NCBI RefSeq assembly: GCF_001983935.1 | Contig: NZ_CP017641.1 | Span: 5,365,001-5,429,000, forward strand | Origin: Fuerstiella marisgermanici | GTDB taxonomy: Bacteria; Planctomycetota; Planctomycetia; Planctomycetales; Planctomycetaceae | DNA length: 64,000 nucleotides | Reading direction: 5' to 3' | In this document: positions 7,649 through 15,136 of the stretch, one piece after another | How positions within the stretch are numbered: the first letter of the stretch is position 1 | Layout of the letters: each line of letters starts with the position of its first letter | Notes under the pieces: model-generated | The model's database searches: none | Seen by the model: the letters and a program-made list of their open reading frames with translations, nothing else | What the model was told of the DNA's origin: nothing | Made by a program: the position numbers and the translations under genes

Positions 7649-8557
7649 ATGGACCAGATCGCAGAGCATTTTACGTTTGTGGCAGGATTCGTAGAGAATA
7701 GGAACACGCTGCAATTGTTGGCGACCTCGGATGAGCTCACGGAAGATGGAGAAGCAAACTCCACTCTAATGAAGAAGACACTAGAGCCAAGTGCGAGAGC
7801 TGATTTTCACTTGGACTGGTTTGCGAAGCGCGCCTGCGTCACAATGCACCCCAAACGCACAGTTGTAATTGTTTCAGAGGACGGTCGCGCCCTGTATAGT
7901 TCCAGTGACGGAATGGTAACTGAGCAGGTATCAGACGAGATTCCAGCACCGCTCGGCGTAGTAAGAAATATGCGTCTGATTAACGATGAATTTGTGTGCG
8001 TTGGAATGAGCCGGCAAGTTTACCGTCGTGACAGGGAACAGGGATGGCAGAGGGAAGACGATGGCGCCCTCGCAGAACCGAGCCTCGAAGAAGTCATGGG
8101 GTTCAATGCAGTCGATGGCAATGATCTCAACAACTTGGTCGCTGTCGGCTTCGGGGGAGAAATATGGGAGCGAGAGCGAGGTGTTTGGTCTCAGGCAGAG
8201 AGTCCGACCAACCTCATGTTGAATGATGTGCGACTAGCCAAGAATAGTACTGTTTATGCCTGTGGCAAAAATGGCGTATTACTGTCAAAAGCCAATGGAG
8301 CCTGGTCTGTAATCGACCATGGCACCACGGACGACGAATTGTGGTCTCTGGAAGACTTCATGGGCCACGTTTTTGTCGCTTCATCAGACGCAGTTTATCG
8401 GCTGGAGGATACGACTTTGGAGCCGATCAACGTAACAACGAAAGATGATGCGACATTTGGATTCTTGCACGCGAACGACGGTGTCCTGCTATCAGTTGGG
8501 AGTAAGCACGTGTTTTGGTCGACCGATGCGTCAAAATGGGAGCAGATCATGAATTAA
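7649..8557 (+). CDS. Beta-propeller-like protein; candidate immunity protein for the upstream toxin
   Basis: 302 residues without signal peptide. From about residue 60 it shows repeated beta-blade patterns of the form V-x-x-DGRALYSSSDG, VGFGGEIWERERGVWSQ, ACGKNGVLLSKANGAWS and SKHVFWSTDASKWEQ, as in BNR/YCF48-like propellers. It starts 24 nt after the DUF4150-toxin gene on the same strand, the usual place for an immunity gene. Base composition looks lower in GC than the adaptor genes upstream, as cargo-immunity ends of such loci often are. The function is inferred from position only; it could also be an accessory or carrier protein. Confidence 0.55.
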   Translation: MDQIAEHFTFVAGFVENRNTLQLLATSDELTEDGEANSTLMKKTLEPSARADFHLDWFAKRACVTMHPKRTVVIVSEDGRALYSSSDGMVTEQVSDEIPAPLGVVRNMRLINDEFVCVGMSRQVYRRDREQGWQREDDGALAEPSLEEVMGFNAVDGNDLNNLVAVGFGGEIWERERGVWSQAESPTNLMLNDVRLAKNSTVYACGKNGVLLSKANGAWSVIDHGTTDDELWSLEDFMGHVFVASSDAVYRLEDTTLEPINVTTKDDATFGFLHANDGVLLSVGSKHVFWSTDASKWEQIMN

Positions 8558-8864
8558 CTAGGGCCAATGGTCTCCGTCCGCTCGCGAGGACAAACAAGGT
8601 GGGCATGTCGATTTTGGGGGATGTAATGCCTCCTACGCGGGCCGAGACGGTTGTTTGTCTGCAACGCTGCTTCGCGTAATTGACTAAGGAAACGTTCCGT
8701 CATTGGGGCGACGTGGCAGTCTGACTTTAGCTGGCCGAAATGACACGTTCTAGACTGCGATCCTTTCGCTGTTCCGTCGCTCGCGTAGCGAACCCAAATT
8801 TTCCTGCTTCGCCCCAGTGCTCTGTGCACGGTTCCATTTCAGTCGTCGAAACAAAGTCAGGCCA
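8558..8864. other. Intergenic region with one inverted repeat
   Basis: 307 bp with no convincing gene. GCAGTCT at 8716-8722 and AGACTGC at 8752-8758 form a perfect 7-bp inverted repeat around 29 nt that include TTTAGCTGGCCG. Similar TTAGCTGGCCG text recurs at 18162-18172. Confidence 0.4.
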
Positions 8865-10217
8865 ATGCCGATTGAGTTTGTTGTTAATCAGCATTGGGAA
8901 GCGGCGCTGGGACTAGCGTTGCGACGAGCGGTGGCGGTGCGTGAATGGCATTATTCGCTATGCGACATTCTCGGCCTCGACGATCAGCTTGTCACGCACC
9001 AGCAGGCGTTGCTCGGGAACGATGTGCTGAGTTCAAACTTGGCGAATGAGGCGCCGTCGGAGTACGACGTTGTATTCCTGATCACGCTATTAAATGCGGC
9101 CGCGAAGTCCGATGTTAACTGTCTGGATCTTGCTTGCAGAGTGTGTACGACAGTAAGTCACAGAACAGCCTTCTCTGATGCTCTGTCATGGCATGAATGG
9201 GACATCGCTGCACCCATTGTGGATGGACTGCTCGACACCGGGGATTCCGATCTTCAGCTCATTGGGCTGCGAGCCAGTCGCCTGCATGGCCAGCGTCTCA
9301 GCTCGGGCATTGTTGAGGTATTTAAAAAAGATGCGCCGGAACTTCCGGGCGAAGTCGCTCGTTTGGTTAGCGACCTCGCTGGTCCGGACTTTTTGGTCCT
9401 CGCGTCCCTGCTGACCGACAACTTAGACCGACCGGCTGGTCCGGCGATCAGCGAAGCCATCCTGTTACGGCATCGGGCGAGCGAACTGAAATCGCACCGC
9501 AAAGCGGCGGTTGAATGCCTGACAAATTCCGTCCTTCAAAATCCTTCCGACACCGCGTCGGGAGCACGAATGCTGATGTGTGTGCTGGAAGTCGGTGACG
9601 CTCGTGAGCTTCTCCGGCAGTTGGGCGGTGGCAATCAAGCTTCGGTCCGGGTGGCGATTCAGTGTGCGGGGTGGCTGGGCATTCCGGACAGCATCCCGTG
9701 GCTCATTCAAATGATGTCGCAACCGTTGTTTGCTCGGGTGGCGGGGGAATCGTTTTATCGGATTACCGGATTGCGACTTGATCAGCGGCCTTATGAAGGT
9801 GATTGGCCGGATGGCTTTGAAGCGGGGCCGAATGATGATCCGGAGGATGAAAACGTTGAGATGGATGAGGATGAGAATCTGCCTTGGCCGGAGCCGGGGC
9901 CGATTGCGGAGTGGTGGGAGCAGAATCCGAGTCGCTTCAAATCCAATGTAAGATATCTGTTGGGCTTTGAACTCGACAATGAAGAATGGCTACGCAAAGT
10001 TTTGGTGCTGGGACGGCAGCGGGAACGAGCGACCGCCGCTTTGGAACTGGCGATTCGCAATCCGACGGAGCCGTTATTCAATGTTGAAGAACATGGGCGG
10101 CGTCAGATGAAGAAGCTGGGCATCAAACGGCTGCCAAACGAAGAGTACCGCTGCAATCACATCGAAGCCGGTCCCGACGATCATACGTGGAAGAAGTACC
10201 TGCGGAAGAAGAAGTGA
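8865..10217 (+). CDS. TIGR02270-like HEAT-repeat protein, copy 1
   Basis: 450 residues from the ATG at 8865 (an upstream GTG/CTG extension is possible but unlikely). Mostly alpha-helical with HEAT-like units (about residues 90-310), then a short acidic stretch around residues 325-345 with DDPEDENVEMDEDE, and a C-terminal block with WWEQNP..F, RYLLGFEL, VLGRQRERATAALELA and PLFNVEEHGRRQ. This C-terminal block is the hallmark of the TIGR02270 family, a group of unknown function first seen in Myxococcus, Geobacter and Pseudomonas genomes and often near T6SS genes. The same block recurs in the gene at 10653, so the two are paralogues. Confidence 0.72.
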   Translation: MPIEFVVNQHWEAALGLALRRAVAVREWHYSLCDILGLDDQLVTHQQALLGNDVLSSNLANEAPSEYDVVFLITLLNAAAKSDVNCLDLACRVCTTVSHRTAFSDALSWHEWDIAAPIVDGLLDTGDSDLQLIGLRASRLHGQRLSSGIVEVFKKDAPELPGEVARLVSDLAGPDFLVLASLLTDNLDRPAGPAISEAILLRHRASELKSHRKAAVECLTNSVLQNPSDTASGARMLMCVLEVGDARELLRQLGGGNQASVRVAIQCAGWLGIPDSIPWLIQMMSQPLFARVAGESFYRITGLRLDQRPYEGDWPDGFEAGPNDDPEDENVEMDEDENLPWPEPGPIAEWWEQNPSRFKSNVRYLLGFELDNEEWLRKVLVLGRQRERATAALELAIRNPTEPLFNVEEHGRRQMKKLGIKRLPNEEYRCNHIEAGPDDHTWKKYLRKKK

Positions 10218-10291
10218 ACGCTGATTATCGCAGCTCGATTAGTGTTTCTGACTGGACCGAATTCGATGTGCGGACTGTGAATCAATTTTGG

Positions 10292-10375
10292 AACCACGGA
10301 AGACACAGAAAACACGGAAGTGTTTCGCTCTCCTCTTTTGACTCTTCTTCCGTGTGCTCGGTGTCTTCCGTGGTT
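10292..10375. repeat. Long inverted repeat / hairpin element
   Basis: AACCACGGAAGACACAGAAA continuing to ACACGGAAG (10292-10320) pairs with CTTCCGTGTGCTCGGTGTCT continuing to TCCGTGGTT (10347-10375): 29 positions with about three mismatches around a 26-nt loop. This kind of CACGGAAGACAC element is found scattered in many environmental bacterial genomes. It sits between the two HEAT-protein genes and has no T-run, so a mobile miniature element is likelier than a terminator. Confidence 0.75.
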
Positions 10376-10485
10376 TGACTTTTGAGCACGATCCGTCATA
10401 CAGATCGCGGATTGAAAACGATAAAGTCTGTAGGGTTTGTTAGCAGTCGAAGTCACGCCACTTCTGAATCGGTCAGGAACACATC

Positions 10486-10653
10486 ATGATCGCGAAGTAC
10501 ATACTGCTCGGGATTGCTATCCTGTTTTGTGTTTTGGCGGGGCTGGATCTTCAGAAGTCGGGTAAGCTGTTGCCCCAGCGGAAGACTCAGTTGCTGGTCG
10601 CCGCGATCTTTCTGCTGGTTGCCGCGTTGCTGCATTTCGGAATTCTGGGTTAA
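10486..10653 (+). CDS. 55-residue membrane protein, unknown function
   Basis: Short ORF with AGGAA at 10475-10479, about 7 nt before the ATG. The product has two hydrophobic helices (about residues 4-20 and 35-53) separated by a polar loop DLQKSGKLLPQRKTQ, so a small hairpin membrane protein. Its TAA stop overlaps the ATG of the next gene (TAATG at 10651-10655), giving tight coupling to the TIGR02270-like paralogue. No family recognised. Confidence 0.7.
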   Translation: MIAKYILLGIAILFCVLAGLDLQKSGKLLPQRKTQLLVAAIFLLVAALLHFGILG

Positions 10654-11903
10654 TGAATACGCCCATCGTCGAACCCGTCATTGCCATCCATGCCGAACAC
10701 GCGGCCGATGCGTGGGCGGATCGCTGTGGCGCAGTTGAGCGGCCGGACTACTACCTGGCCGACCTGAAGCAAATTGACAACCGCATCAGTGAAAACCTGG
10801 ATGGGCTGGTTGTGGCGGCATCACGCATCTGGGACTTGCTGGCTCAAGGCCTGGAAGGCGGCGAACCTGCGGCGGTGTTCACGGCAGCGGTCGTGGCTGT
10901 CACCGAAGGCAACCGCGACTGGATGTCGCAGGTGTTGGAAGTTGTTGTCGACAAGTACACTGCGAAGGCCATGGCTTCTGCCATCGCGTGGGTGGGCGCG
11001 GGCAACGATCACCGTCTGACGTCGCAGTTGCTGGCCAGTGAAAATCCATTGCACCAGCATGCGGGGCTGGCAGCCAACGCCATCCAGGGGATTGCTCTGC
11101 CGGATGATCTGTTTCAGCGAAGAGACTTAACGTCGCATCCGCGTTTTTTGAAGAGCATCGGTGAACTGGGGCTTACCAGTCTGCGACGGCCGTGTTCATC
11201 GCAGTTGTCGTCGGACAATGTCGAAGCCAGATTTTGGGCAGCTTGGTCGTGTCGATTGCTGGGCGATTCGTCGGCAAAACGTGAGCTGATGGACATTGTG
11301 ACGAATGAACCAGACTTCGCAGAAAAAGCGTGTCCCTTGATCGCTCGTGGTGAAGCTTACGCCGCAACGGCCGACTGGCTGGGAAAACTGGCCGCCAATG
11401 CAGAACTGCAACGACTGGCACTGGTGACCACGGGAGCCATTGCCGACCCGGTGCTGGCTCCGTGGCTGATCGAATTTATGGCGAATGAAGAACTCGCGCC
11501 GGCGGCGGGAGAAGCGTTCAGCATGATCACGGGCGTTGACCTGGAACGAGAAGACCTGACGGTCGATGCGGGCGAGGTTGATGAATCGGCAGGAGCTTCA
11601 GACGAAGCATCCGGCAAAGCCGAGCCTGCAGATACCGACGCGCCGCTTCCGGTTCCCGATCCGTCATTAGTGAAGGGGTGGTGGGCAGAAAACGGTGGCC
11701 GTTTCAAACCGGGCAAACGATATCTCGCGGGCAAGACCATCAACCGCGACAACTTGTGGACGGTGCTAGCCGAAGGCCCGCAACGTCAAAGAGCAGCCGC
11801 CGCCATTGAACTGGCCTTGCTGGAACCCGGCAAGCCACTGTTTAACGTGCGTGCGAAAGTCGGCGATCAGGTGCGACGGATTCTGAGTCAAAGCTGCGAG
11901 TAG
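10653..11903 (+). CDS. TIGR02270-like HEAT-repeat protein, copy 2
   Basis: 416 residues, predicted all-helical with HEAT-like units from about residue 60 to 290, an acidic Ala/Ser/Asp-rich linker around 300-335 and the family's C-terminal block (WWAENGGRFKPGKRYLAGK, then EGPQRQRAAAAIELALLEP and PLFNVRAKV). It shares this block and the segment order with the gene at 8865. The start codon overlaps the stop of the 55-residue membrane protein. Its role is unknown; placement after a DUF2169/DUF4150 cargo block fits the T6SS association known for the family. Confidence 0.72.
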   Translation: MNTPIVEPVIAIHAEHAADAWADRCGAVERPDYYLADLKQIDNRISENLDGLVVAASRIWDLLAQGLEGGEPAAVFTAAVVAVTEGNRDWMSQVLEVVVDKYTAKAMASAIAWVGAGNDHRLTSQLLASENPLHQHAGLAANAIQGIALPDDLFQRRDLTSHPRFLKSIGELGLTSLRRPCSSQLSSDNVEARFWAAWSCRLLGDSSAKRELMDIVTNEPDFAEKACPLIARGEAYAATADWLGKLAANAELQRLALVTTGAIADPVLAPWLIEFMANEELAPAAGEAFSMITGVDLEREDLTVDAGEVDESAGASDEASGKAEPADTDAPLPVPDPSLVKGWWAENGGRFKPGKRYLAGKTINRDNLWTVLAEGPQRQRAAAAIELALLEPGKPLFNVRAKVGDQVRRILSQSCE

Positions 11904-11973
11904 CGGCGAGGTGAAAGTTGCGCGTACGGAAACCCGGCTTGTTCAACATGCTGGGCTTCTACGCGGAAGCGTC

Positions 11974-12642
11974 TTAACCTTTGAAACCGCCCTGAGCTCG
12001 GATGGCATCCAGTGGGCTCGTTCCGGGTGGTAGAGCTTTCGATTCCTTCTTTTCCGGCTTTGCTTCTGCCGCCGGAGCTGCTTCTTCTTTCTCAGCCGGT
12101 GCTTCGGCGGGAGCGGCCGCTGCGCCACCTGCGGAAGCTCGAATTTTATCCAGCGGCGAGCCGCCAGCTGCAGGTTTTGCAGCGGAAGTTCCTCCGCCTG
12201 ACGCTCGAATCTTGTCTAACGGAGATCCGCCCGCTGGAGTAGCGGCTGCGCCACCACCTGACGCTCGGATCTTATCGAGCGGTGAACCACCGGCGGCAGG
12301 CTTCGCTTTTGCTGCACCGCCACCGCGGATTTGGTCCAACGGATTGCCGCCACCAGTTTTGGCTTTGGGGGCCGCCGTCTTGGCTGCGGCGGGCTTGGCT
12401 TTGGCTTCTTCCTTTTGCTTGGGCTTCGGAGCGTCGACAACGGTCAGAAACTGCGGATCGATGTCGTACCAGGCGATGTCTTCCGGGCCGTCAAATTCCA
12501 CCAGGGCGCGGCAGTTCATATTGACGGTGCGAACCTTGCCTGTGAGCGACGCGAATCGCCGTAGCTCAGGAATCTCTTCAGCCACAACCACCCATTTGTC
12601 GGTGAGTTCTCGTTTCAGTTGTTCGGCGGTTTCGATCGACAT
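11974..12642 (-). CDS. Protein with a small beta domain and a disordered tail of five (S/N)PLDxIR repeats
   Basis: 222 residues from the ATG whose complement is at 12640-12642 (the frame stays open to 12735). Residues 1-70 look like a compact beta-rich domain with an SH3-like strand pattern (WVVVAEEIPELRRFASLTGKV, RALVEFDG, WYDIDPQFL). The rest is Ala/Pro/Lys/Gly-rich and carries five short motifs: NPLDQIRGGG, SPLDKIRASGGG twice, SPLDKIRASAGG and SPLDAIRAQGG, the last close to the C-terminus. The spacing and identity suggest linear binding motifs on a disordered tether. I do not recognise the family. It is transcribed away from the amidohydrolase gene. Confidence 0.78.
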   Translation of the reverse strand: MSIETAEQLKRELTDKWVVVAEEIPELRRFASLTGKVRTVNMNCRALVEFDGPEDIAWYDIDPQFLTVVDAPKPKQKEEAKAKPAAAKTAAPKAKTGGGNPLDQIRGGGAAKAKPAAGGSPLDKIRASGGGAAATPAGGSPLDKIRASGGGTSAAKPAAGGSPLDKIRASAGGAAAAPAEAPAEKEEAAPAAEAKPEKKESKALPPGTSPLDAIRAQGGFKG

Positions 12643-12958
12643 AACGTGTTTGCTGTCTGGTCGTTGGAGGTAATGATCTGCCGGTTCATCGAGCTGCGGT
12701 CGCCGGTGAATTGCCTGCGTATTCTGCTGTAGCAACGTCAGCGATTCAACCGTGGTTCGCTACCGTCAAAGTTGGCGAGTGACCTTCCGAAGACTGAGAA
12801 CGGGGTGGCTTGCGTGTGGCCTACGACGGCGGCCTCATTTCCCGTCATCCGTTTCGCTTTTTTCTGCTGAATTCATGTGGCTGGCTTTTTGTTTTGCGAG
12901 GGCGGAATATGCTCGCCTCAGGCGAGAAGCCAAAATAAACAACGAATCGGGAAATGTA
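12643..12958. other. Divergent intergenic region
   Basis: 316 bp between the minus-strand SPLD-repeat gene and the plus-strand amidohydrolase. It should hold promoters for both, but no clear -35/-10 pair is seen. Both flanking frames remain open into this region, so either gene could start further upstream. Confidence 0.35.
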
Positions 12959-14545
12959 ATGTTTGATGTGATTATTTGTGGCGGCACAGTGGTTGATGGC
13001 ACGAAAGCGGCTCGGTACCGAGCGGACGTTGGCATCACAGATGACCGCATCACGGCCGTAGGAGATCTGGCCAATGCGGAAGCCGCTGCGGTGATTGATG
13101 CGACCGGGCAGATTGTTGCCCCGGGGTTTGTGGATGTGCATAACCATTCCGACGGATGGATGCTGAAGGAACCTCTGCAGGCATCGAAGACATTGCAGGG
13201 CTTCACGACAGAAGTGCTGCTGCTGGATGGAATCGGCTACGCGCCGGTCAACGAACAAACCTGGCGAGAATGGTTTTTTTACCTGCGATCGCTGGATGGG
13301 CTGCGGCTGGATGAATACGAAGGCTGGCAATCGATCCAGGAATTCATGGAATGCGTCGAAGGCCGGACGACTCAAAACGCCATGATGCACGTGCCGTATG
13401 CGAATGTACGCAGCATGTTTTGTGGATTCGGTTCTGCTCCGCCGACACCGGAGCAAATGGACGCCATCAAGGAAGAGATACGTATTGGCATGGAAGCGGG
13501 TGCAGTGGGGCTGTCGACAGGGCTGGATTACATCGCTCAGTGCTTTTCGAGTACCGAAGAACTCACCGAAGCCTGCAAACCTGTCGGTGAATTTGGCGGT
13601 CTGTACGTCACTCATATGAGGTACAAGCTGGGCATGATTCCAGCGTTGAACGAAGCGCTGCAGATCGCTCGCGAATCGGGTTCAGGGCTGCACATTTCGC
13701 ACTTGAAGGCTGTTAAAGGAGCGGGCACGGATGAGCTTCTTGCGTGGCTCGAGGCTGCTCGCAAAGAAGTGCCGCTTAGCTTTGATGTGTATCCCTACAT
13801 GCCAGGCTGCACCATGCTGAACTTCCTCTTGCCGTACGATATATGGGAAGACGGGCCGTTGGCCGCAATGGAAAAGCTGAACCAGCCGGGCGTAGCGGAC
13901 CGGTTTGAAGAAAGCATGCAGCGGTTTATGTTCGACACAAACAAAATCCGCATCGCGTGGTTGCCGAGTAAAGAGAACTCACACCATCAGGGCAAGCTGT
14001 TAAGCGAGTACGTTGCATCAACGGGCCTTCCGGCTGGCGTAGCGTTGGTAAATCTTCTGGTTGAAGAACGGCTGTCGGTGCTCTGCGTTTATCTTGAGGG
14101 CGACGACCGTGCGATTGATCCGTTTCTGCAGCACGATCTTTACATGATGGGCAGCGACGGCATTCACGCCGACGGCGGTTCAATTCACCCTCGTCAGTTC
14201 GGTTCTGCGGCGCGGTTGCTGGGCCGATGCGTGCGGGACTATGGCCTGTTTAGCCTGGAAGATGCAGTCTACAAACTAAGCGGTCACGCGGCGGAGCGTT
14301 TCGGTTTGAAAGATCGCGGCGTGATTCGTGAAGGTGCGATCGCTGACGTCGTAGTGTTCAATCCGGACACGGTTTCCGACACCGCCACTTATGACGCTCC
14401 GCAGACATTGGCGGCGGGAATCAGTGACGTGTTGGTCGGCGGTATTCGCATCGTGCAGGGCGGCGCGGCCATCGAATTCGGCAGCAGCGAAAAGCTGCCG
14501 GGGCGGTTCGTGAAGGCGGATTGGCAGGGCTCTACGGTGAGGTGA
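12959..14545 (+). CDS. N-acyl-D-amino-acid deacylase-like amidohydrolase
   Basis: 528 residues from the ATG at 12959, with GGGAA about 5 nt upstream. Amidohydrolase-superfamily TIM barrel with composite beta domain: N-terminal DVIICGGTVVDG, metal site PGFVDVHNHSD (about residues 56-66), THMRYK and HISHLKA (about 217-242, metal/carboxylate region), MGSDGI..DGGSIHPR (about 396-412), and the C-terminal GVIREGAIADVVVFNPD (about 455-471). This matches D-aminoacylases and related dihydroorotase-like hydrolases that release D-amino acids from N-acyl derivatives. No signal peptide, so cytosolic. Exact substrate uncertain. Confidence 0.85.
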   Translation: MFDVIICGGTVVDGTKAARYRADVGITDDRITAVGDLANAEAAAVIDATGQIVAPGFVDVHNHSDGWMLKEPLQASKTLQGFTTEVLLLDGIGYAPVNEQTWREWFFYLRSLDGLRLDEYEGWQSIQEFMECVEGRTTQNAMMHVPYANVRSMFCGFGSAPPTPEQMDAIKEEIRIGMEAGAVGLSTGLDYIAQCFSSTEELTEACKPVGEFGGLYVTHMRYKLGMIPALNEALQIARESGSGLHISHLKAVKGAGTDELLAWLEAARKEVPLSFDVYPYMPGCTMLNFLLPYDIWEDGPLAAMEKLNQPGVADRFEESMQRFMFDTNKIRIAWLPSKENSHHQGKLLSEYVASTGLPAGVALVNLLVEERLSVLCVYLEGDDRAIDPFLQHDLYMMGSDGIHADGGSIHPRQFGSAARLLGRCVRDYGLFSLEDAVYKLSGHAAERFGLKDRGVIREGAIADVVVFNPDTVSDTATYDAPQTLAAGISDVLVGGIRIVQGGAAIEFGSSEKLPGRFVKADWQGSTVR

Positions 14546-14706
14546 ATTGTTGGCGATTGGCTGCAGGTCAGGCTCGTGATTCTAAACAAGAGTTGAACCT
14601 AAAAAGCCAGACCGAGGCTTACCCACACGCGCACCGCGAAACTGGATTTTCAAAAAGTGCTGGAATTCTGTGGTCCGAAAAGCCTTGTGGCTCCGATCTA
14701 AAACAT

Positions 14707-14755
14707 ACACTACATTTGGTGTTGACAGTCTTTTCGCACACACTATATTGCGACC
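14707..14755 (+). promoter_or_regulatory. Tandem NrdR-box-like operators
   Basis: ACACTACATTTGGTGT (14707-14722) matches about 13 of 16 positions of the NrdR consensus ACACwATATATwGTGT, including the palindromic ACAC/GTGT ends. ACACTATATTGCGACC (14740-14755) matches only about 10, mainly the left half. Start-to-start distance is 33 bp, about three helical turns, as for known NrdR pairs. They abut the -35 and cover the -10 of the promoter, so repression by NrdR at high dATP/ATP is expected. Confidence 0.7.
14722..14749 (+). promoter_or_regulatory. Sigma70-type promoter of the ribonucleotide reductase gene
   Basis: Perfect -35 TTGACA at 14722-14727, 16-bp spacer, -10 TATATT at 14744-14749 (5 of 6). 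Transcription would begin near 14756, giving a leader of about 380 nt before nrdA. Confidence 0.75.
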
Positions 14756-14769
14756 ATCTGTGAACAACC

Positions 14770-14878
14770 GCATGTCCGCCGGAAAGGCGGTTTCTGTCAC
14801 AACAGCTTGCCTGCCAACACCTTGGGGGCGGTTGAAGGTGTGATTTGACATGCCGCTTTGCAGACGTATTCTGCCCCC
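14770..14878 (+). ncRNA. Possible structured RNA element in the nrdA leader
   Basis: Starting about 14 nt after the predicted transcription start, the leader can fold as a three-way junction. P1 is GCATGTC (14770-14776) with GACATGC (14847-14853). P2 is CCGCC (14776-14780) with GGCGG (14886-equivalent position 14786-14790) closing a GGAAA loop. P3 is ACACCTT (14817-14823) with AAGGTGT (14835-14841). The P3 loop GGGGGC (14824-14829) can pair with GCCCCC (14873-14878), a pseudoknot. A competing hairpin GCAGA/TCTGC (14860-14874) overlaps that strand. No known riboswitch consensus is recognised. Pairing was found by eye, so chance in GC-rich DNA is not excluded. Confidence 0.4.
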
Positions 14879-14914
14879 CGCACGGACGCCTATTCGACAG
14901 GAGGTCGACACAAC

Positions 14915-14980
14915 ATGTCAGCCAGCATTCACCCACCTGGTCTGTCAGTCCGCAGGTTTCCTGTCAGCGCATTCTGCTGA
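14915..14980 (+). CDS. 21-residue leader ORF upstream of nrdA
   Basis: ATG at 14915 with the best ribosome site in the region, AGGAGGT at 14899-14905 (9-nt gap), reads 21 codons to a TGA at 14978-14980. The peptide is MSASIHPPGLSVRRFPVSAF plus Cys. It lies between the structured element and nrdA. The upstream GAC..CCT could pair with AGG..GTC around the ribosome site. It may be a leader peptide or a remnant of an earlier start; no homologue is known to me. Confidence 0.4.
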   Translation: MSASIHPPGLSVRRFPVSAFC

Positions 14981-15136
14981 ATCCCCGTGACTGTTCCAAG
15001 TGCTTGATGCTGCGCATTAATTGGCAGGATCCCCTCTGTGTCGCTCGTATCGAGCGAGCGACGGATTACTTCAAATGGACTAATTGCGCACGACGCGCAG
15101 CTTCGGCACTTGTCGGAGAAAGAGGAGTTGAATCGA

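Noticed and set aside
3727-11903. A complete type VI secretion system
   Set aside because: No sheath (TssB/C), baseplate, Hcp, ClpV or membrane-complex genes are present; only cargo-type genes are.
12000-12355. Regularly spaced DNA repeats that might be a CRISPR array
   Set aside because: The repeats are codon-phased and encode the SPLDxIR motifs; there are no unique spacers of constant size.
12002-12673. 223-codon plus-strand ORF opposite the SPLD-repeat gene
   Set aside because: Shadow of the repetitive GC-rich minus-strand gene; its product is Ala/Pro low complexity, while the minus frame has ordered motifs.
14756-15000. Cobalamin riboswitch before the reductase gene
   Set aside because: The conserved B12-box and core sequences are absent, and the gene is class I (metal/radical), not the B12-dependent class II.
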